Positions 42,642 to 51,411 of a DNA stretch of 64,000 nucleotides are shown here, in pieces; the first letter of the stretch is position 1; every line of letters begins with the position of its first letter. The stretch spans positions 108,579-172,578 of the forward strand of contig NZ_CANNGT010000007.1 of the NCBI RefSeq assembly GCF_947504225.1, in the 5' to 3' direction. The translations under genes were made by a program, and so were the position numbers. Source of the DNA: Brumimicrobium ulvae (GTDB taxonomy: Bacteria > Bacteroidota > Bacteroidia > Flavobacteriales_D > Crocinitomicaceae). The notes under the pieces are model-generated. The model was not told where the DNA came from. It saw only the letters and a list, made by a program, of their open reading frames with translations, and searched no databases.

Positions 42642-44528
42642 ATGAAAAAAGGTCATATTAGTGTAGAGACGGAAAACATATTCCCGATCATCAAAAAGTT
42701 TTTGTATTCAGATCACGAGATTTTTTTACGTGAATTAGTTTCGAATGCGGTAGACGCAACGCAGAAATTAAAGGTGCTATCCAAAAATGGAGAATATGAT
42801 AAAGAAGTTAAGGATTTACAAGTAGAAGTAATTTTAGATAAAGCAGCCAAAACCTTAACCATTAGAGATAATGGAATTGGTATGACTGCAGATGAAATCG
42901 ACAAGTACATTAATCAAATTGCATTCTCTGGAGCAGAAGAATTCGTACAGAAATATAAAGATTCTGACAGTAAAGAATCCATTATCGGACACTTTGGATT
43001 AGGATTTTATTCGGCATTTATGGTTGCTGAAAAAGTAGAAATCAATACTCTAGGACGTTACGACGATGCTAAGGCCGTTAAGTGGACAAGTAATGGAACA
43101 ACAGAGTATTCAATCGAAGCATCTGATAAAGCAACACGAGGAACAGATATCGTATTGCACATTACTGATGAGTCGGCTGAATTCTTAGAAGAAGCGAGAA
43201 TTCGTGGAATTTTAGACCGATACTGTAAGTTTTTACCAGTGCCTGTCATTTTTGGAACATATACGAAGCAAATCGATGATCCGTCAGGAGAAAAAGATGA
43301 AGAAGGAAATGTAAAGAAAATTTCGAAAGAAGTTCCGAATCAAATTAACAATCCTTCCCCAGCTTGGACAAAAATGCCCGCTGATTTAGAAAAAGAAGAT
43401 TATTCTAAATTCTATAGAGAACTTTATCCTTCAACAATTGAAGATCCATTGTTCCATATACACCTGAATGTAGATTATCCATTTAATCTAACAGGAATTC
43501 TTTATTTTCCAAAGATAAAGGAAAACGTAGAGGTTCAGAAAAATAAGATTCAACTGTATTCGAACCAAGTATTCATTACAGATAACGTAGAGGAAATTGT
43601 TCCAGAGTTCTTAACGCTTTTACACGGTGTTATTGACTCACCAGACATTCCATTAAACGTTTCACGTTCTTACCTACAAAGTGATAGCAATGTAAAGAAA
43701 ATCAGTGCTCACATTTCTAAAAAGGTGTCAGACAAACTGAAGCAAATGTTCAACAAAGACCGTAAGGATTTTGAAGAAAAATGGAGCGATTTACGCATTT
43801 TCTCTGAATACGGAATGTTATCTGATGACAAGTTTGCCGAAAGAGCAAAAGCCTTTCACTTAATGGAAACCACAGACGGTAAATTTGTAACGCCGGAAGA
43901 ATATAAGGAAGAAGTTAAAGCAACACAAACAGACAAAGACGGAAAAACGATATTCCTATACACGAACAACAAAGAAGAACAATACAGTTTTGTTAAGGCA
44001 GCAAATGACAGAGGATACAAAGTGATCGAATTACAAGGTCCTTTAGCTGCACACTGGGTTCAAAAAATGGAAATGAGTTTAGAAGACGTTAGCTTTGCAC
44101 GCGTTGATGCTGATACTTTAGACAAGTTGATTCAAAAAGACGAAGAAATTCCATCAAAATTAAGTGAAAAAGAACAGGAAGAATTAAAACCGGTATTTGA
44201 AGGCGTTGTAAATAAAGACATGTTCAAAGTTCAATTTGAAAGCATGTCTGAAAGTGAAGCCCCAATCATGGTTACTCAACCTGAGTTCATTCGTCGAATG
44301 AAAGAGCAGCAAGCCATGGGAGGAGCAGGTTTCTACGGCGCATTTCCAGAAACATATAACATGATTGTAAACAGCAATCACCCAAAAATTTCTAGTATTT
44401 TAGCCGCGAAAGGTGAAGAGCAAGCTCAAAAAGCAAAGCAACTTACCGACTTAGCAATGTTGGCACAAGGAATGCTTAAAGGTGAAGCATTAACAGACTT
44501 CGTAAACAGAAGTATTGATTTAGTATAA
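42642..44528 (+). CDS. htpG: Molecular chaperone HtpG (Hsp90)
   Basis: The bacterial Hsp90, an ATP-driven dimeric chaperone in the cytosol. The N-terminal GHKL ATPase has IFLRELVSNAVDATQKL, DNGIGMTADEI and GHFGLGFYSAFMVA. The middle domain has YSNQVFITDN and PLNVSRSYLQSD. The C-terminal dimerisation domain is complete, so the 628 residues match the family length. The ATG is preceded by an inverted repeat that may be a heat-stress operator. Confidence 0.97.
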   Translation: MKKGHISVETENIFPIIKKFLYSDHEIFLRELVSNAVDATQKLKVLSKNGEYDKEVKDLQVEVILDKAAKTLTIRDNGIGMTADEIDKYINQIAFSGAEEFVQKYKDSDSKESIIGHFGLGFYSAFMVAEKVEINTLGRYDDAKAVKWTSNGTTEYSIEASDKATRGTDIVLHITDESAEFLEEARIRGILDRYCKFLPVPVIFGTYTKQIDDPSGEKDEEGNVKKISKEVPNQINNPSPAWTKMPADLEKEDYSKFYRELYPSTIEDPLFHIHLNVDYPFNLTGILYFPKIKENVEVQKNKIQLYSNQVFITDNVEEIVPEFLTLLHGVIDSPDIPLNVSRSYLQSDSNVKKISAHISKKVSDKLKQMFNKDRKDFEEKWSDLRIFSEYGMLSDDKFAERAKAFHLMETTDGKFVTPEEYKEEVKATQTDKDGKTIFLYTNNKEEQYSFVKAANDRGYKVIELQGPLAAHWVQKMEMSLEDVSFARVDADTLDKLIQKDEEIPSKLSEKEQEELKPVFEGVVNKDMFKVQFESMSESEAPIMVTQPEFIRRMKEQQAMGGAGFYGAFPETYNMIVNSNHPKISSILAAKGEEQAQKAKQLTDLAMLAQGMLKGEALTDFVNRSIDLV

Positions 44529-44537
44529 ATTTAAAAA

Positions 44538-44566
44538 GGAGTGGGCATTATGTCCACTCCTTTCAT
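44538..44566 (+). terminator. Hairpin after htpG
   Basis: GGAGTGG and CCACTCC pair around a 9-nt loop, 10 bp after the htpG stop, with a weak T-rich tail. It overlaps the upstream possible starts of the next gene (GTG at 44541). Confidence 0.6.
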
Positions 44567-44573
44567 TCGTATT

Positions 44574-45371
44574 ATGACAGGATATTTTAAGTGGATTGGA
44601 GCAGGATTAGGATTTTATCTTACAGGATTTAGATTTTTTGGTGCCTTCTTAGGGTTTTTATTCGGATCGTTTATTGACAACTTTACGCGAGCAGCCAAAT
44701 ACGTAAACCAAGGAGGTGGACAAGGAAGACAACACAACTTTCGATCTACTCAAGACATCTTTGATTTTTATCAACGTCAAACCCAACGTTACGATTTTCC
44801 CACAATGCTACTTGCGCTTTCAGCTTCTGTAATGAAAGCTGATGACAGGGTAATGAAATCTGAACTAGAGTATGTAAAGTCATTCTTGCAACAGCAATTT
44901 GGGAATCAATTTACCACATCACACCTAAAAACCTTAAAGACCTTCATAGACCAACCTCAACCACTTCCGCTTCAGGAAATATGTAATGATATTCGTACAC
45001 GCACCCAACCGGAAGTACGGGTTCAATTGCTACACTACCTTTTTGGAATTGCAAAAGCAGATGGCTCCGTTTCACCAACAGAAATGAACCTACTTCAAAG
45101 ATTGGCTGCTATGATGGGAATTCCAAACATGGATTTCACCAGTGTTCAAAACATGTTCCACCGCGATACAGAAAGCGATTATAAAGTTTTAGGAACGAGT
45201 AAAGATGCAAGTGACAGCGAAGTCAAAAAAGCCTACCGCAAAATGGCCATTCGATACCACCCTGATAAAGTAGCACAGATGGGAGAAGAATATCAAAAAG
45301 GAGCAAAAGAGAAATTCCAAAGAATCCAGGAAGCCTACGAAAACATCAAGAAAGAACGCCAAATGGCTTAA
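44574..45371 (+). CDS. TerB/J-domain co-chaperone, DjlA-like
   Basis: A membrane-anchored DnaJ protein. A hydrophobic N-terminal segment ([21 protein letters not shown]) is followed by a TerB-like helical domain (~60-165, [32 protein letters not shown]) and a C-terminal J domain with the HPD motif ([25 protein letters not shown]). This is the layout of DjlA, which stimulates DnaK. I chose ATG 44574 because earlier starts lie inside the hairpin after htpG. Proximity to htpG suits a stress role. Confidence 0.88.
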   Translation: MTGYFKWIGAGLGFYLTGFRFFGAFLGFLFGSFIDNFTRAAKYVNQGGGQGRQHNFRSTQDIFDFYQRQTQRYDFPTMLLALSASVMKADDRVMKSELEYVKSFLQQQFGNQFTTSHLKTLKTFIDQPQPLPLQEICNDIRTRTQPEVRVQLLHYLFGIAKADGSVSPTEMNLLQRLAAMMGIPNMDFTSVQNMFHRDTESDYKVLGTSKDASDSEVKKAYRKMAIRYHPDKVAQMGEEYQKGAKEKFQRIQEAYENIKKERQMA

Positions 45372-45646
45372 TCTTTTCAATTCATTCTTTCACGAATTTA
45401 ACGGAAGACTTTAATTAGAGATTCCCTGTTTTGTTACCCTAATTATCCTTACGCTTGGAAGGTGCACTTGATTTTTAAGTGATGAAGTACAATTTGCATC
45501 CTATTATATCCAATAAGGACTTAATTTTTCGCAATCAACAATTGATCAGCAAGCACTGAACTAGCAACATTTTCAGAAATGCATTGTCAGATTCTATTAA
45601 TAATACTAAATTTACAGCATTAAATCACCGTTTAACAAGGATGTTT

Positions 45647-46255
45647 ATGCTACTTAAAAATTTAAAGAAAACAATTTCGATTTTATTGTTGCTCACTACG
45701 CTACTGAGCGCACCTTTAAAATCATACGCACAACCTATAACGCTAAACCCCTTCGGAGTTAGTTACTTCCAGCCCAAATTTGGAATAAACATGGGGACAT
45801 TCTTCAATCACCAAGACTTTTTATTTGATTTTGGATTAGGACTTGAAGAGCTTGGATATGACTTTAGTGTAACTTTTAACGGGAGTTTTAGACCGTATTA
45901 CAAAACTGTTTTATTTAAAGAAGCTGACAATTTATATTGGCAAGTTGAAGAAAAAGTGGTTCAATTCTCTATCGACCTAGAGAAAAGGTTCTACTTTTTA
46001 GAATTTGCAAACAACAGCAAAATCGGACTTTATGCCTTATTGAAAGCAGGATACTTTTTTGGAACCTACAAAGGTTTAAGTAAAAACAGAAATCAAGAAT
46101 TTGGTTTAACACCAGGAGGAGGATTTTCTTGGCAATTTTCAAAAATGTCGAGATTCTCATTTGGATATTTATATTTTAGTCAAAATCCTTATGCACATCC
46201 TCACACATTTAACCTGAAGTTGAGTCTATACATCAACAACGAGAAAAACAACTAA
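45647..46255 (+). CDS. Probable outer-membrane beta-barrel protein
   Basis: About 202 residues from ATG 45647, which gives a clean signal peptide (ISILLLLTTLLSAPLKSYAQ). The longer frame would need a TTG at 45584. The mature part alternates polar and aromatic residues (FLFDFGLGLEELGYDFSV, FSFGYLYFSQN) and ends LKLSLYINN, suggesting an 8-stranded barrel. No family recognised. A lipoprotein gene follows after 11 bp. Confidence 0.65.
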   Translation: MLLKNLKKTISILLLLTTLLSAPLKSYAQPITLNPFGVSYFQPKFGINMGTFFNHQDFLFDFGLGLEELGYDFSVTFNGSFRPYYKTVLFKEADNLYWQVEEKVVQFSIDLEKRFYFLEFANNSKIGLYALLKAGYFFGTYKGLSKNRNQEFGLTPGGGFSWQFSKMSRFSFGYLYFSQNPYAHPHTFNLKLSLYINNEKNN

Positions 46256-46266
46256 GACATTACGCT

Positions 46267-46692
46267 ATGAAAAATTCAATTAAAACTATACTTCTCGCCT
46301 TTACAGCAATACTGATCATCTCTTCATGCACGAAGTCAAGCAAAGACATTTGTGACACCAACCAAATTTGTTATACACAAGCTCCTGATGACTTGTATGT
46401 GAAGTTAGAATTCTCAACAAACCCTTCCTCCACTCCTATTGAAGTAAAGTTCTATCAAGGGAACATGGATAATGGTACATTGTACGATCATTTCTATACT
46501 ACAAATAGTGTAGAATATTACCTTATGCCAGTGAACGAGCGCTATACCGCCACAGCCAAATATTTGGTTGATGGAGACACAGTTATGGTAATCAATAGCG
46601 ATAAGCTAACTAGGGAATCTTACCAAAACTGTGATGAAACATGTTACGACTGGGATGATGAGATGATTCTCAACATGAAATTAAAGAAATAA
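46267..46692 (+). CDS. Hypothetical lipoprotein
   Basis: A 141-residue protein with a lipobox (ILIISSCTKS, C21). The mature part has several cysteines (KDICDTNQICYTQ, YQNCDETCYDWDDE) and ends with a charged stretch. It is probably co-transcribed with the preceding barrel protein. Function unknown. Confidence 0.65.
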   Translation: MKNSIKTILLAFTAILIISSCTKSSKDICDTNQICYTQAPDDLYVKLEFSTNPSSTPIEVKFYQGNMDNGTLYDHFYTTNSVEYYLMPVNERYTATAKYLVDGDTVMVINSDKLTRESYQNCDETCYDWDDEMILNMKLKK

Positions 46693-46703
46693 AGAGAAAT
46701 TCT

Positions 46704-48290
46704 TTATTCCTCCAGGACTAAAATCAATTCTTTTTCATCTGGGTCAATCATTTCATAAACCGCTTGAACAAATTCTTTTGGTCCATATTTTCCCATCAAA
46801 GGAATCATGTTGTCATACCTTTCTTGCAATCCATTGTTAGGAAATAAACGAGCGTAGATTCCGTCTATTTGCTTCATCGCATCTTCATTTTTCTTCTTTT
46901 GATGGCGAATCATCTTTTGTTGAACATTATCCAATTGCTTTTGAATCTTGGTAGACTCACTCTTTGCATATCCTTCCATACCTTTATCTACAGCAATAAT
47001 AGCATGTTCAAGTTCATGAATTAAATCAGCTAATTTTTGTTCCAAGACAGTAAAATCCAATTCAAGCTCTGCATTATCCAAAACATACTGTTTTTTCACT
47101 TCATGAATAGATTCAAAAACATCGGTATAGTTCAAATTTAATTTATCTATTCTCTTAATCGTAGATTTATCGAACCACTGAACAGAGTTTCTCACCTTAA
47201 CCAATGGAAAAGGAACCCCTGTTTGATCAAACATTCCTTTAAATTGAAGCCAATAGGCCATTTCTCCTCCTCCACCAATATAACAAAGGTTAGGTAAAAT
47301 AAACTCCTGGTATAAAGGTCTTAGAATTACGTTTGGTGAAAAACGTTCAGGATGACTTTCAAGTTCCTTTAATAGATCTACCTTCTCGATCGTTGTTTCT
47401 CCAATCTCGAAGTTACCTTCTTCTAAAGGAATAATGCGTTCTCTAAATTGGTCTTTAATGTAGAAAAGGTTTATGGGACGCGCCATTGCTTGACCATGGA
47501 ATCCGTCTTCCTCAAGTTGTTGAGTTGTTTTGGCTACTTCTTTTTCAGAGAACTGTGTTTCAATTTCACGTTTTAAAATTGGAGCAAATGAAGCTTTCAA
47601 CTGAGCATCATCGGCATTTAAAGTGATGAGTCCATAGGCTCCCATCAAATTCATCATGAATTCTGTACTGGCCTCTGCTAAATTCCCGTTCTTATAAAAC
47701 TGATCGAGGTATTCAGAATATTCTGGATTATTTCCAAATTTACTAAGAATATCTGCCTTTAAACGCTCAATTCCCTCCAAAGAAAATCGTCCTACTGGCC
47801 CTTTTTGCTCTGTTTCCCATGAAAATGTACTTCCAAACAAATGCAAGTGATTGATTTCCTCAAAATCATGATCTTCAGAAGCAATCCAAAATACTGGAAC
47901 AAAATTCTTATCAGGATAAGTCGTTTTGAGTTTTTCAGCCAAACGTACAGCATCCATAATTTTATATATGACATACAAGGGTCCTCCAAACACGTTCAAC
48001 TGATGTCCAGCAGTAACTGTAAAAGTATCCTCTTCTTTTAGTAAATCAATATTTTTGGCAACTTTATCGAAGTGCGAATATGCTGACATTTGTTTTGAAA
48101 CAATTTCATGAAGTAGTGTTCTTTGTTCAATTGAGAATTGCTTTTGTTTTAAAGCAATCTGCTGTTCAAAATTAGCCATACTAAAAGGCGCTTGAATATA
48201 CTTTTCTAAAGCTTCTTGATTATCATTGATTTGATTGGCTAATTCACTAAAAAAAGTGGTTTTTCTACGGTTAATTGTAATTGTTTTCAT
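46704..48290 (-). CDS. bshC: Bacillithiol synthase, cysteine-adding enzyme BshC
   Basis: Last step of bacillithiol synthesis: joins cysteine to glucosaminyl-malate. Family segments: TVTAGHQLNVFGGPLYVIYKI, FWIASEDHDFEEINH, NVILRPLYQEFILPNLCYIGGGGE, and a long C-terminal coiled coil (~380-470). At 528 residues it is normal for BshC. Bacillithiol is the main low-molecular thiol in many Bacteroidota and Firmicutes. A TAnnTTTG promoter is visible 39 nt upstream of the ATG. Confidence 0.94.
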   Translation of the reverse strand: MKTITINRRKTTFFSELANQINDNQEALEKYIQAPFSMANFEQQIALKQKQFSIEQRTLLHEIVSKQMSAYSHFDKVAKNIDLLKEEDTFTVTAGHQLNVFGGPLYVIYKIMDAVRLAEKLKTTYPDKNFVPVFWIASEDHDFEEINHLHLFGSTFSWETEQKGPVGRFSLEGIERLKADILSKFGNNPEYSEYLDQFYKNGNLAEASTEFMMNLMGAYGLITLNADDAQLKASFAPILKREIETQFSEKEVAKTTQQLEEDGFHGQAMARPINLFYIKDQFRERIIPLEEGNFEIGETTIEKVDLLKELESHPERFSPNVILRPLYQEFILPNLCYIGGGGEMAYWLQFKGMFDQTGVPFPLVKVRNSVQWFDKSTIKRIDKLNLNYTDVFESIHEVKKQYVLDNAELELDFTVLEQKLADLIHELEHAIIAVDKGMEGYAKSESTKIQKQLDNVQQKMIRHQKKKNEDAMKQIDGIYARLFPNNGLQERYDNMIPLMGKYGPKEFVQAVYEMIDPDEKELILVLEE

Positions 48291-48329
48291 ATATAATTTG
48301 AATCTTTCTGTCGTTCTATAACTAAACTA

Positions 48330-48337
48330 CAAAGATA
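48330..48337 (-). promoter_or_regulatory. -7 promoter element of bshC
   Basis: TATCTTTG on the minus strand matches TAnnTTTG and lies 39 nt before the ATG at 48290. Confidence 0.5.
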
Positions 48338-48495
48338 AAAGGATAATGTTTTAAAATGGCGAGGATAAGTTTTAAGATTGCTTCATAGTCAAGCAAAACA
48401 ATTGTCAAAATAGAGAAACCAACAACAAATGTTAAAGCGCGCCCCTTATGCTACAATCTCCTTTACATACATTTAATAAATAGCTCTTTATTATA

Positions 48496-48503
48496 TATCT
48501 TTG
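48496..48503 (+). promoter_or_regulatory. -7 promoter element of the cyclophilin gene
   Basis: TATCTTTG matches TAnnTTTG and ends 27 nt before the ATG. The -33 region has TTTA rather than TTG. Confidence 0.55.
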
Positions 48504-48530
48504 CACTGAAAATATTTAGAACAAAAGATT

Positions 48531-48962
48531 ATGAAAGGAATTATAAAAACAAATCGTGGAGAAATGCACGTAGAGTTTTACGAAAAGGATGCTCCAAAGA
48601 CAGTTGAGAATTTTGTGAAATTATCAAAAGATGGATTTTACAATGGATTAACATGGCACCGTGTATTGCCAGACTTTGTAATACAAGGCGGATGTCCGAA
48701 AGGAAACGGAACAGGAGGACCAGGATACTCTATCGATTGCGAATTAGATGGAGACAATCAATACCACGATAGAGGAGTACTTTCGATGGCGCATGCCGGA
48801 AGAAATACAGGTGGATCTCAGTTTTTTGTTTGTCACAGCAGAACCAACACTTCACATTTAGACAGAAACCATACTTGTTTTGGGAAGGTAACAGAAGGTT
48901 TAGAGGTGATTGATAAAATTAAAGCAGGTGATTCAATCGATGAGATTATTATTCTAGATTAA
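48531..48962 (+). CDS. Cyclophilin-type peptidyl-prolyl isomerase
   Basis: A 143-residue cytoplasmic cyclophilin that speeds proline isomerisation in folding proteins. Active-site segments are TWHRVLPDFVIQGG (with R and F), GGSQFFVCHS and HTCFGKVTEG. There is no signal peptide. It stands alone with its own promoter and terminator. Confidence 0.94.
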   Translation: MKGIIKTNRGEMHVEFYEKDAPKTVENFVKLSKDGFYNGLTWHRVLPDFVIQGGCPKGNGTGGPGYSIDCELDGDNQYHDRGVLSMAHAGRNTGGSQFFVCHSRTNTSHLDRNHTCFGKVTEGLEVIDKIKAGDSIDEIIILD

Positions 48963-48984
48963 TCAATTAAGAATTAAACACAAC

Positions 48985-49014
48985 AAAAGGAGTATTTTTA
49001 TACTCCTTTTTTTT
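48985..49014 (+). terminator. Terminator of the cyclophilin gene
   Basis: Arms AAAAGGAGTA and TACTCCTTTT form a perfect 10-bp stem, followed by eight T, 23 bp after the stop codon. Confidence 0.92.
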
Positions 49015-49133
49015 GTATCTCAAAACATTGTTGTTAATAAGCTCGGAGAACAATCACCGAACAACTTATTAAATATTTAAAACAATGTTAAAATAATATC
49101 AATTGGTTATGACTTTAATGTCTAGTTTTTTAT

Positions 49134-49141
49134 TAGTTTTG
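49134..49141 (+). promoter_or_regulatory. -7 promoter element of the DUF4190-like gene
   Basis: TAGTTTTG matches TAnnTTTG and lies 28 nt before the ATG at 49170. No well-spaced -33 TTG is visible. Confidence 0.45.
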
Positions 49142-49169
49142 TTAGTAATATAAACTAAACTATTTATTT

Positions 49170-49517
49170 ATGAGTGAAAATCTAAACACGCCAAAAGCCA
49201 GTAATGGTATGGCAACAGCATCCCTAGTACTAGGAATTGTATCAATTGTATTATCCTTTTTCTGGGTAGTTGGATTAATTTGTGGAGTCTTAGCAATCAT
49301 TTTAGCTATCGTATCCAAAGGTAAAATCAAAGCAGATCCTAACTTAGGAGGTTCAGGAGCAGCTTCAGGTGGATTAATCACTGGTATTATCGGTGTTATC
49401 CTTTCAATAATCGTTGTTGTTGTTGCAGTTATGTTTGTTGGAGCATTTGTTGACGCAGCAACAGACGGAACATTTGAAGAGGCCTTAAGAAACCTTGAAC
49501 AATATGAAGTAGAATAA
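49170..49517 (+). CDS. DUF4190-like small membrane protein
   Basis: A 115-residue protein with two long hydrophobic segments (ATASLVLGIVSIVLSFFWVV and LITGIIGVILSIIVVVVAV) separated by a polar loop (SKGKIKADPNLGGSGAAS). This matches the DUF4190 layout of small two- to three-helix membrane proteins. Function unknown. It has its own promoter and terminator. Confidence 0.8.
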   Translation: MSENLNTPKASNGMATASLVLGIVSIVLSFFWVVGLICGVLAIILAIVSKGKIKADPNLGGSGAASGGLITGIIGVILSIIVVVVAVMFVGAFVDAATDGTFEEALRNLEQYEVE

Positions 49518-49534
49518 ATCCCCTCATATTACAA

Positions 49535-49565
49535 AAAAAGCCAGCTCTTGTAGCTGGCTTTTTTC
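49535..49565 (+). terminator. Terminator of the DUF4190-like gene
   Basis: Arms AGCCAGCT and AGCTGGCT with a 5-nt loop and a run of T on the plus strand. Confidence 0.92.
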
Positions 49566-49656
49566 TTTTAATTATGTTGATTTATTTTTCTTAAAACAAA
49601 CTATAATTAAATTGAAACTTTTTCCTATATTGTTCTCTTCATTAAAAAACATTACT

Positions 49657-50070
49657 ATGGAAAATTTAGACGAGCACAATTTATCTAACGATGGAGCTCA
49701 CCAAGATGTGATTTCAAACACAGCAAAAACATTTTTAAACAAAGCATCAGGCTGGGTTAAAGCCGTAGCTATTTTAGGTATTGTAGGTTCTTCACTAGGA
49801 ATACTGGGTGGATTATTTTCACTTTTTGCAATGCCAGTAGTCGGGATTATTTACTTGGCCATGTATGGGATTGGAATTTACATCTCACTGTTATTATTGA
49901 AAGTCTCAAACAGTATTGATCGCGGTACCTTTAACATGGATGTATTCGCTGAAAACTTTTTCTTGTATTGGAAAACAGTGGTTATCCTTAGTTTAGTTGC
50001 CGTTGGATTATCTATCATTCTAGGTATATTCTTTGCAACAGCAGGAGTTAGCGCATTTGGTAGATTCTAA
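49657..50070 (+). CDS. DUF5362-like small membrane protein
   Basis: About 137 residues from ATG 49657 (MENLDEHNLSND); a TTG 45 bp upstream gives an unlikely extension. Three hydrophobic stretches are visible (VKAVAILGIVGSSLGILGG, PVVGIIYLAMYGIGIYIS, TVVILSLVAVGLSIILGIF). The pattern resembles DUF5362 proteins of Bacteroidota. Function unknown. It resembles its DUF4190-like neighbour in style, but transcription is separated by a strong terminator. Confidence 0.72.
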   Translation: MENLDEHNLSNDGAHQDVISNTAKTFLNKASGWVKAVAILGIVGSSLGILGGLFSLFAMPVVGIIYLAMYGIGIYISLLLLKVSNSIDRGTFNMDVFAENFFLYWKTVVILSLVAVGLSIILGIFFATAGVSAFGRF

Positions 50071-50098
50071 AATTAAGCATTTCAACGCATTTGAGTTT

Positions 50099-50135
50099 AA
50101 AAGCTGTCCTTTATGGGCAGCTTTTATAGTTTTAT
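50099..50135 (+). terminator. Terminator of the DUF5362-like gene
   Basis: AAAAGCTG and CAGCTTTT pair with additional inner CC/GG pairs, followed by TATAGTTTTAT; 28 bp after the stop codon. Confidence 0.8.
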
Positions 50136-50432
50136 CGATAAATACATGAGTTTCATCAAATAATTGAAAAGCATTCGATAATTAAAAACGCCCGTTCGGA
50201 AACTTAAAACAACCAGTCGCTGGTTTGCTCCATTTCAATCAAAATAAATACCCTACATTTGAGGTAACGACAATAAAACAAGAATAAACACTTATACAGG
50301 CAACCTACTGTAAGTTTATGTCTTAAAAGATATGCCTTTCCTAAATCAAAAGGTGTTAAAACACGAGGACACTTACTCCTAATCTGCACTTGCGGATAAA
50401 TGTAAGAGCGTTTTTGTAGTATAGTTTAGCGA

Positions 50433-50461
50433 AGAAAGGTTAGCCATTAGCTAACCTTTCT
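50433..50461 (-). terminator. Terminator of the PLP-enzyme gene
   Basis: AGAAAGGTTAGC and GCTAACCTTTCT form a perfect 12-bp stem with loop CATTA, 14 bp beyond the stop codon of the minus-strand gene. The T tail is short. Confidence 0.8.
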
Positions 50462-50475
50462 ATTTTAGCCTTTAT

Positions 50476-51399
50476 TTATAAAAAACTCAGCTCATCCTTC
50501 CATGTAGTTGCACCTTGAAGCCCTCCTGTATGAATAAACAAAACTTTATCTTCTGGACCAATCAATCCCTCATTGTAGTCTTTCACCATAGCAAAAACTG
50601 CTTTCCCAGTATAAATGGGATCTAATTTTAACCCTAGGTCGGCATACACTTGGTTGATAAAGTCCAACAACTCTTGGTTTACTCTTGCATATCCACCAAA
50701 ATGTCCATCGTTGATCATTACCAAATGTTTCAAATAGTATGCTACACCATTCTCATCGTTCAATACCTGTCTTAGTAACTGTTGAATATCATTTTGAAGA
50801 AATGCTCCTTTTAAGGCAGAGACAACATGAACTTTAGTTTTTTCAGAAGCACTCAGCAAAACACCAGCAGCTGTTGTTCCTGTTCCACCAGCCAAATAGA
50901 CATGATCATAATCGTTTGTTGTTTCCTGCAGAATATGTTGACATCCAACCACACCATAATAACTCTTACCACCTTCCGGGACAATATAGTAATCTGGAAA
51001 TTTACTGGCCAACTCCTTTAAGAAAAAAACATCATCCTTTTTGCGGTATTCACTTCGGGAGATAAAAACAAGTTCCATCCCATACTCGGCACAAGCCTTT
51101 AGGGTGTCATTACTTTCCGACCTTAATTCATCTCCTCTAACCCATGCCATTGACTTTAATCCTGCAACTGAGCAAGCTTTTGCTGTGGCGATCAAATGAT
51201 TAGAAAAAGGACCACCAAAAGTCAGAATTCCGAATTTAGAAAGTGCTTCTGCCTTTAATAAGTTGTATTGTAATTTTCTCCATTTATTCCCTGAAATAAT
51301 TGGATCGATTAAATCGTCACGTTTTATATCAAAAGAGAAAGGTTCGCCCTCCACAATGGAAAGACGAACCTTTTCTAAAATTGATTTTGAAGTATTCAA
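50476..51399 (-). CDS. PLP-dependent deaminase, ACC deaminase/D-cysteine desulfhydrase family
   Basis: A fold-type II PLP enzyme of 307 residues. The PLP lysine is in ISGNKWRKLQYNL; other segments are TFGGPFSNHLIATAKA, VPEGGKSYYGVVG, and AGGTGTTAAGVLL for the phosphate loop. Members deaminate 1-aminocyclopropane-1-carboxylate or release H2S from D-cysteine; the choice depends on a few active-site residues I cannot assign reliably. A double-FKBP lipoprotein gene ends 12 bp upstream on the same strand. Confidence 0.85.
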   Translation of the reverse strand: MNTSKSILEKVRLSIVEGEPFSFDIKRDDLIDPIISGNKWRKLQYNLLKAEALSKFGILTFGGPFSNHLIATAKACSVAGLKSMAWVRGDELRSESNDTLKACAEYGMELVFISRSEYRKKDDVFFLKELASKFPDYYIVPEGGKSYYGVVGCQHILQETTNDYDHVYLAGGTGTTAAGVLLSASEKTKVHVVSALKGAFLQNDIQQLLRQVLNDENGVAYYLKHLVMINDGHFGGYARVNQELLDFINQVYADLGLKLDPIYTGKAVFAMVKDYNEGLIGPEDKVLFIHTGGLQGATTWKDELSFL

Positions 51400-51411
51400 T
51401 TCCTCAAAATA

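Larger units (their letters stand above)
50071..50475. other. Intergenic region of about 400 bp
   Basis: It contains terminators for the genes on both sides (50099-50135 and 50433-50461). The 200 bp between them have no recognisable gene; the longest frame (61 codons, minus strand) has no support. Confidence 0.6.

Noticed and set aside
50204..50389. Minus-strand gene of 61 codons
   Set aside because: No family, promoter or start signal; composition fits noncoding DNA.
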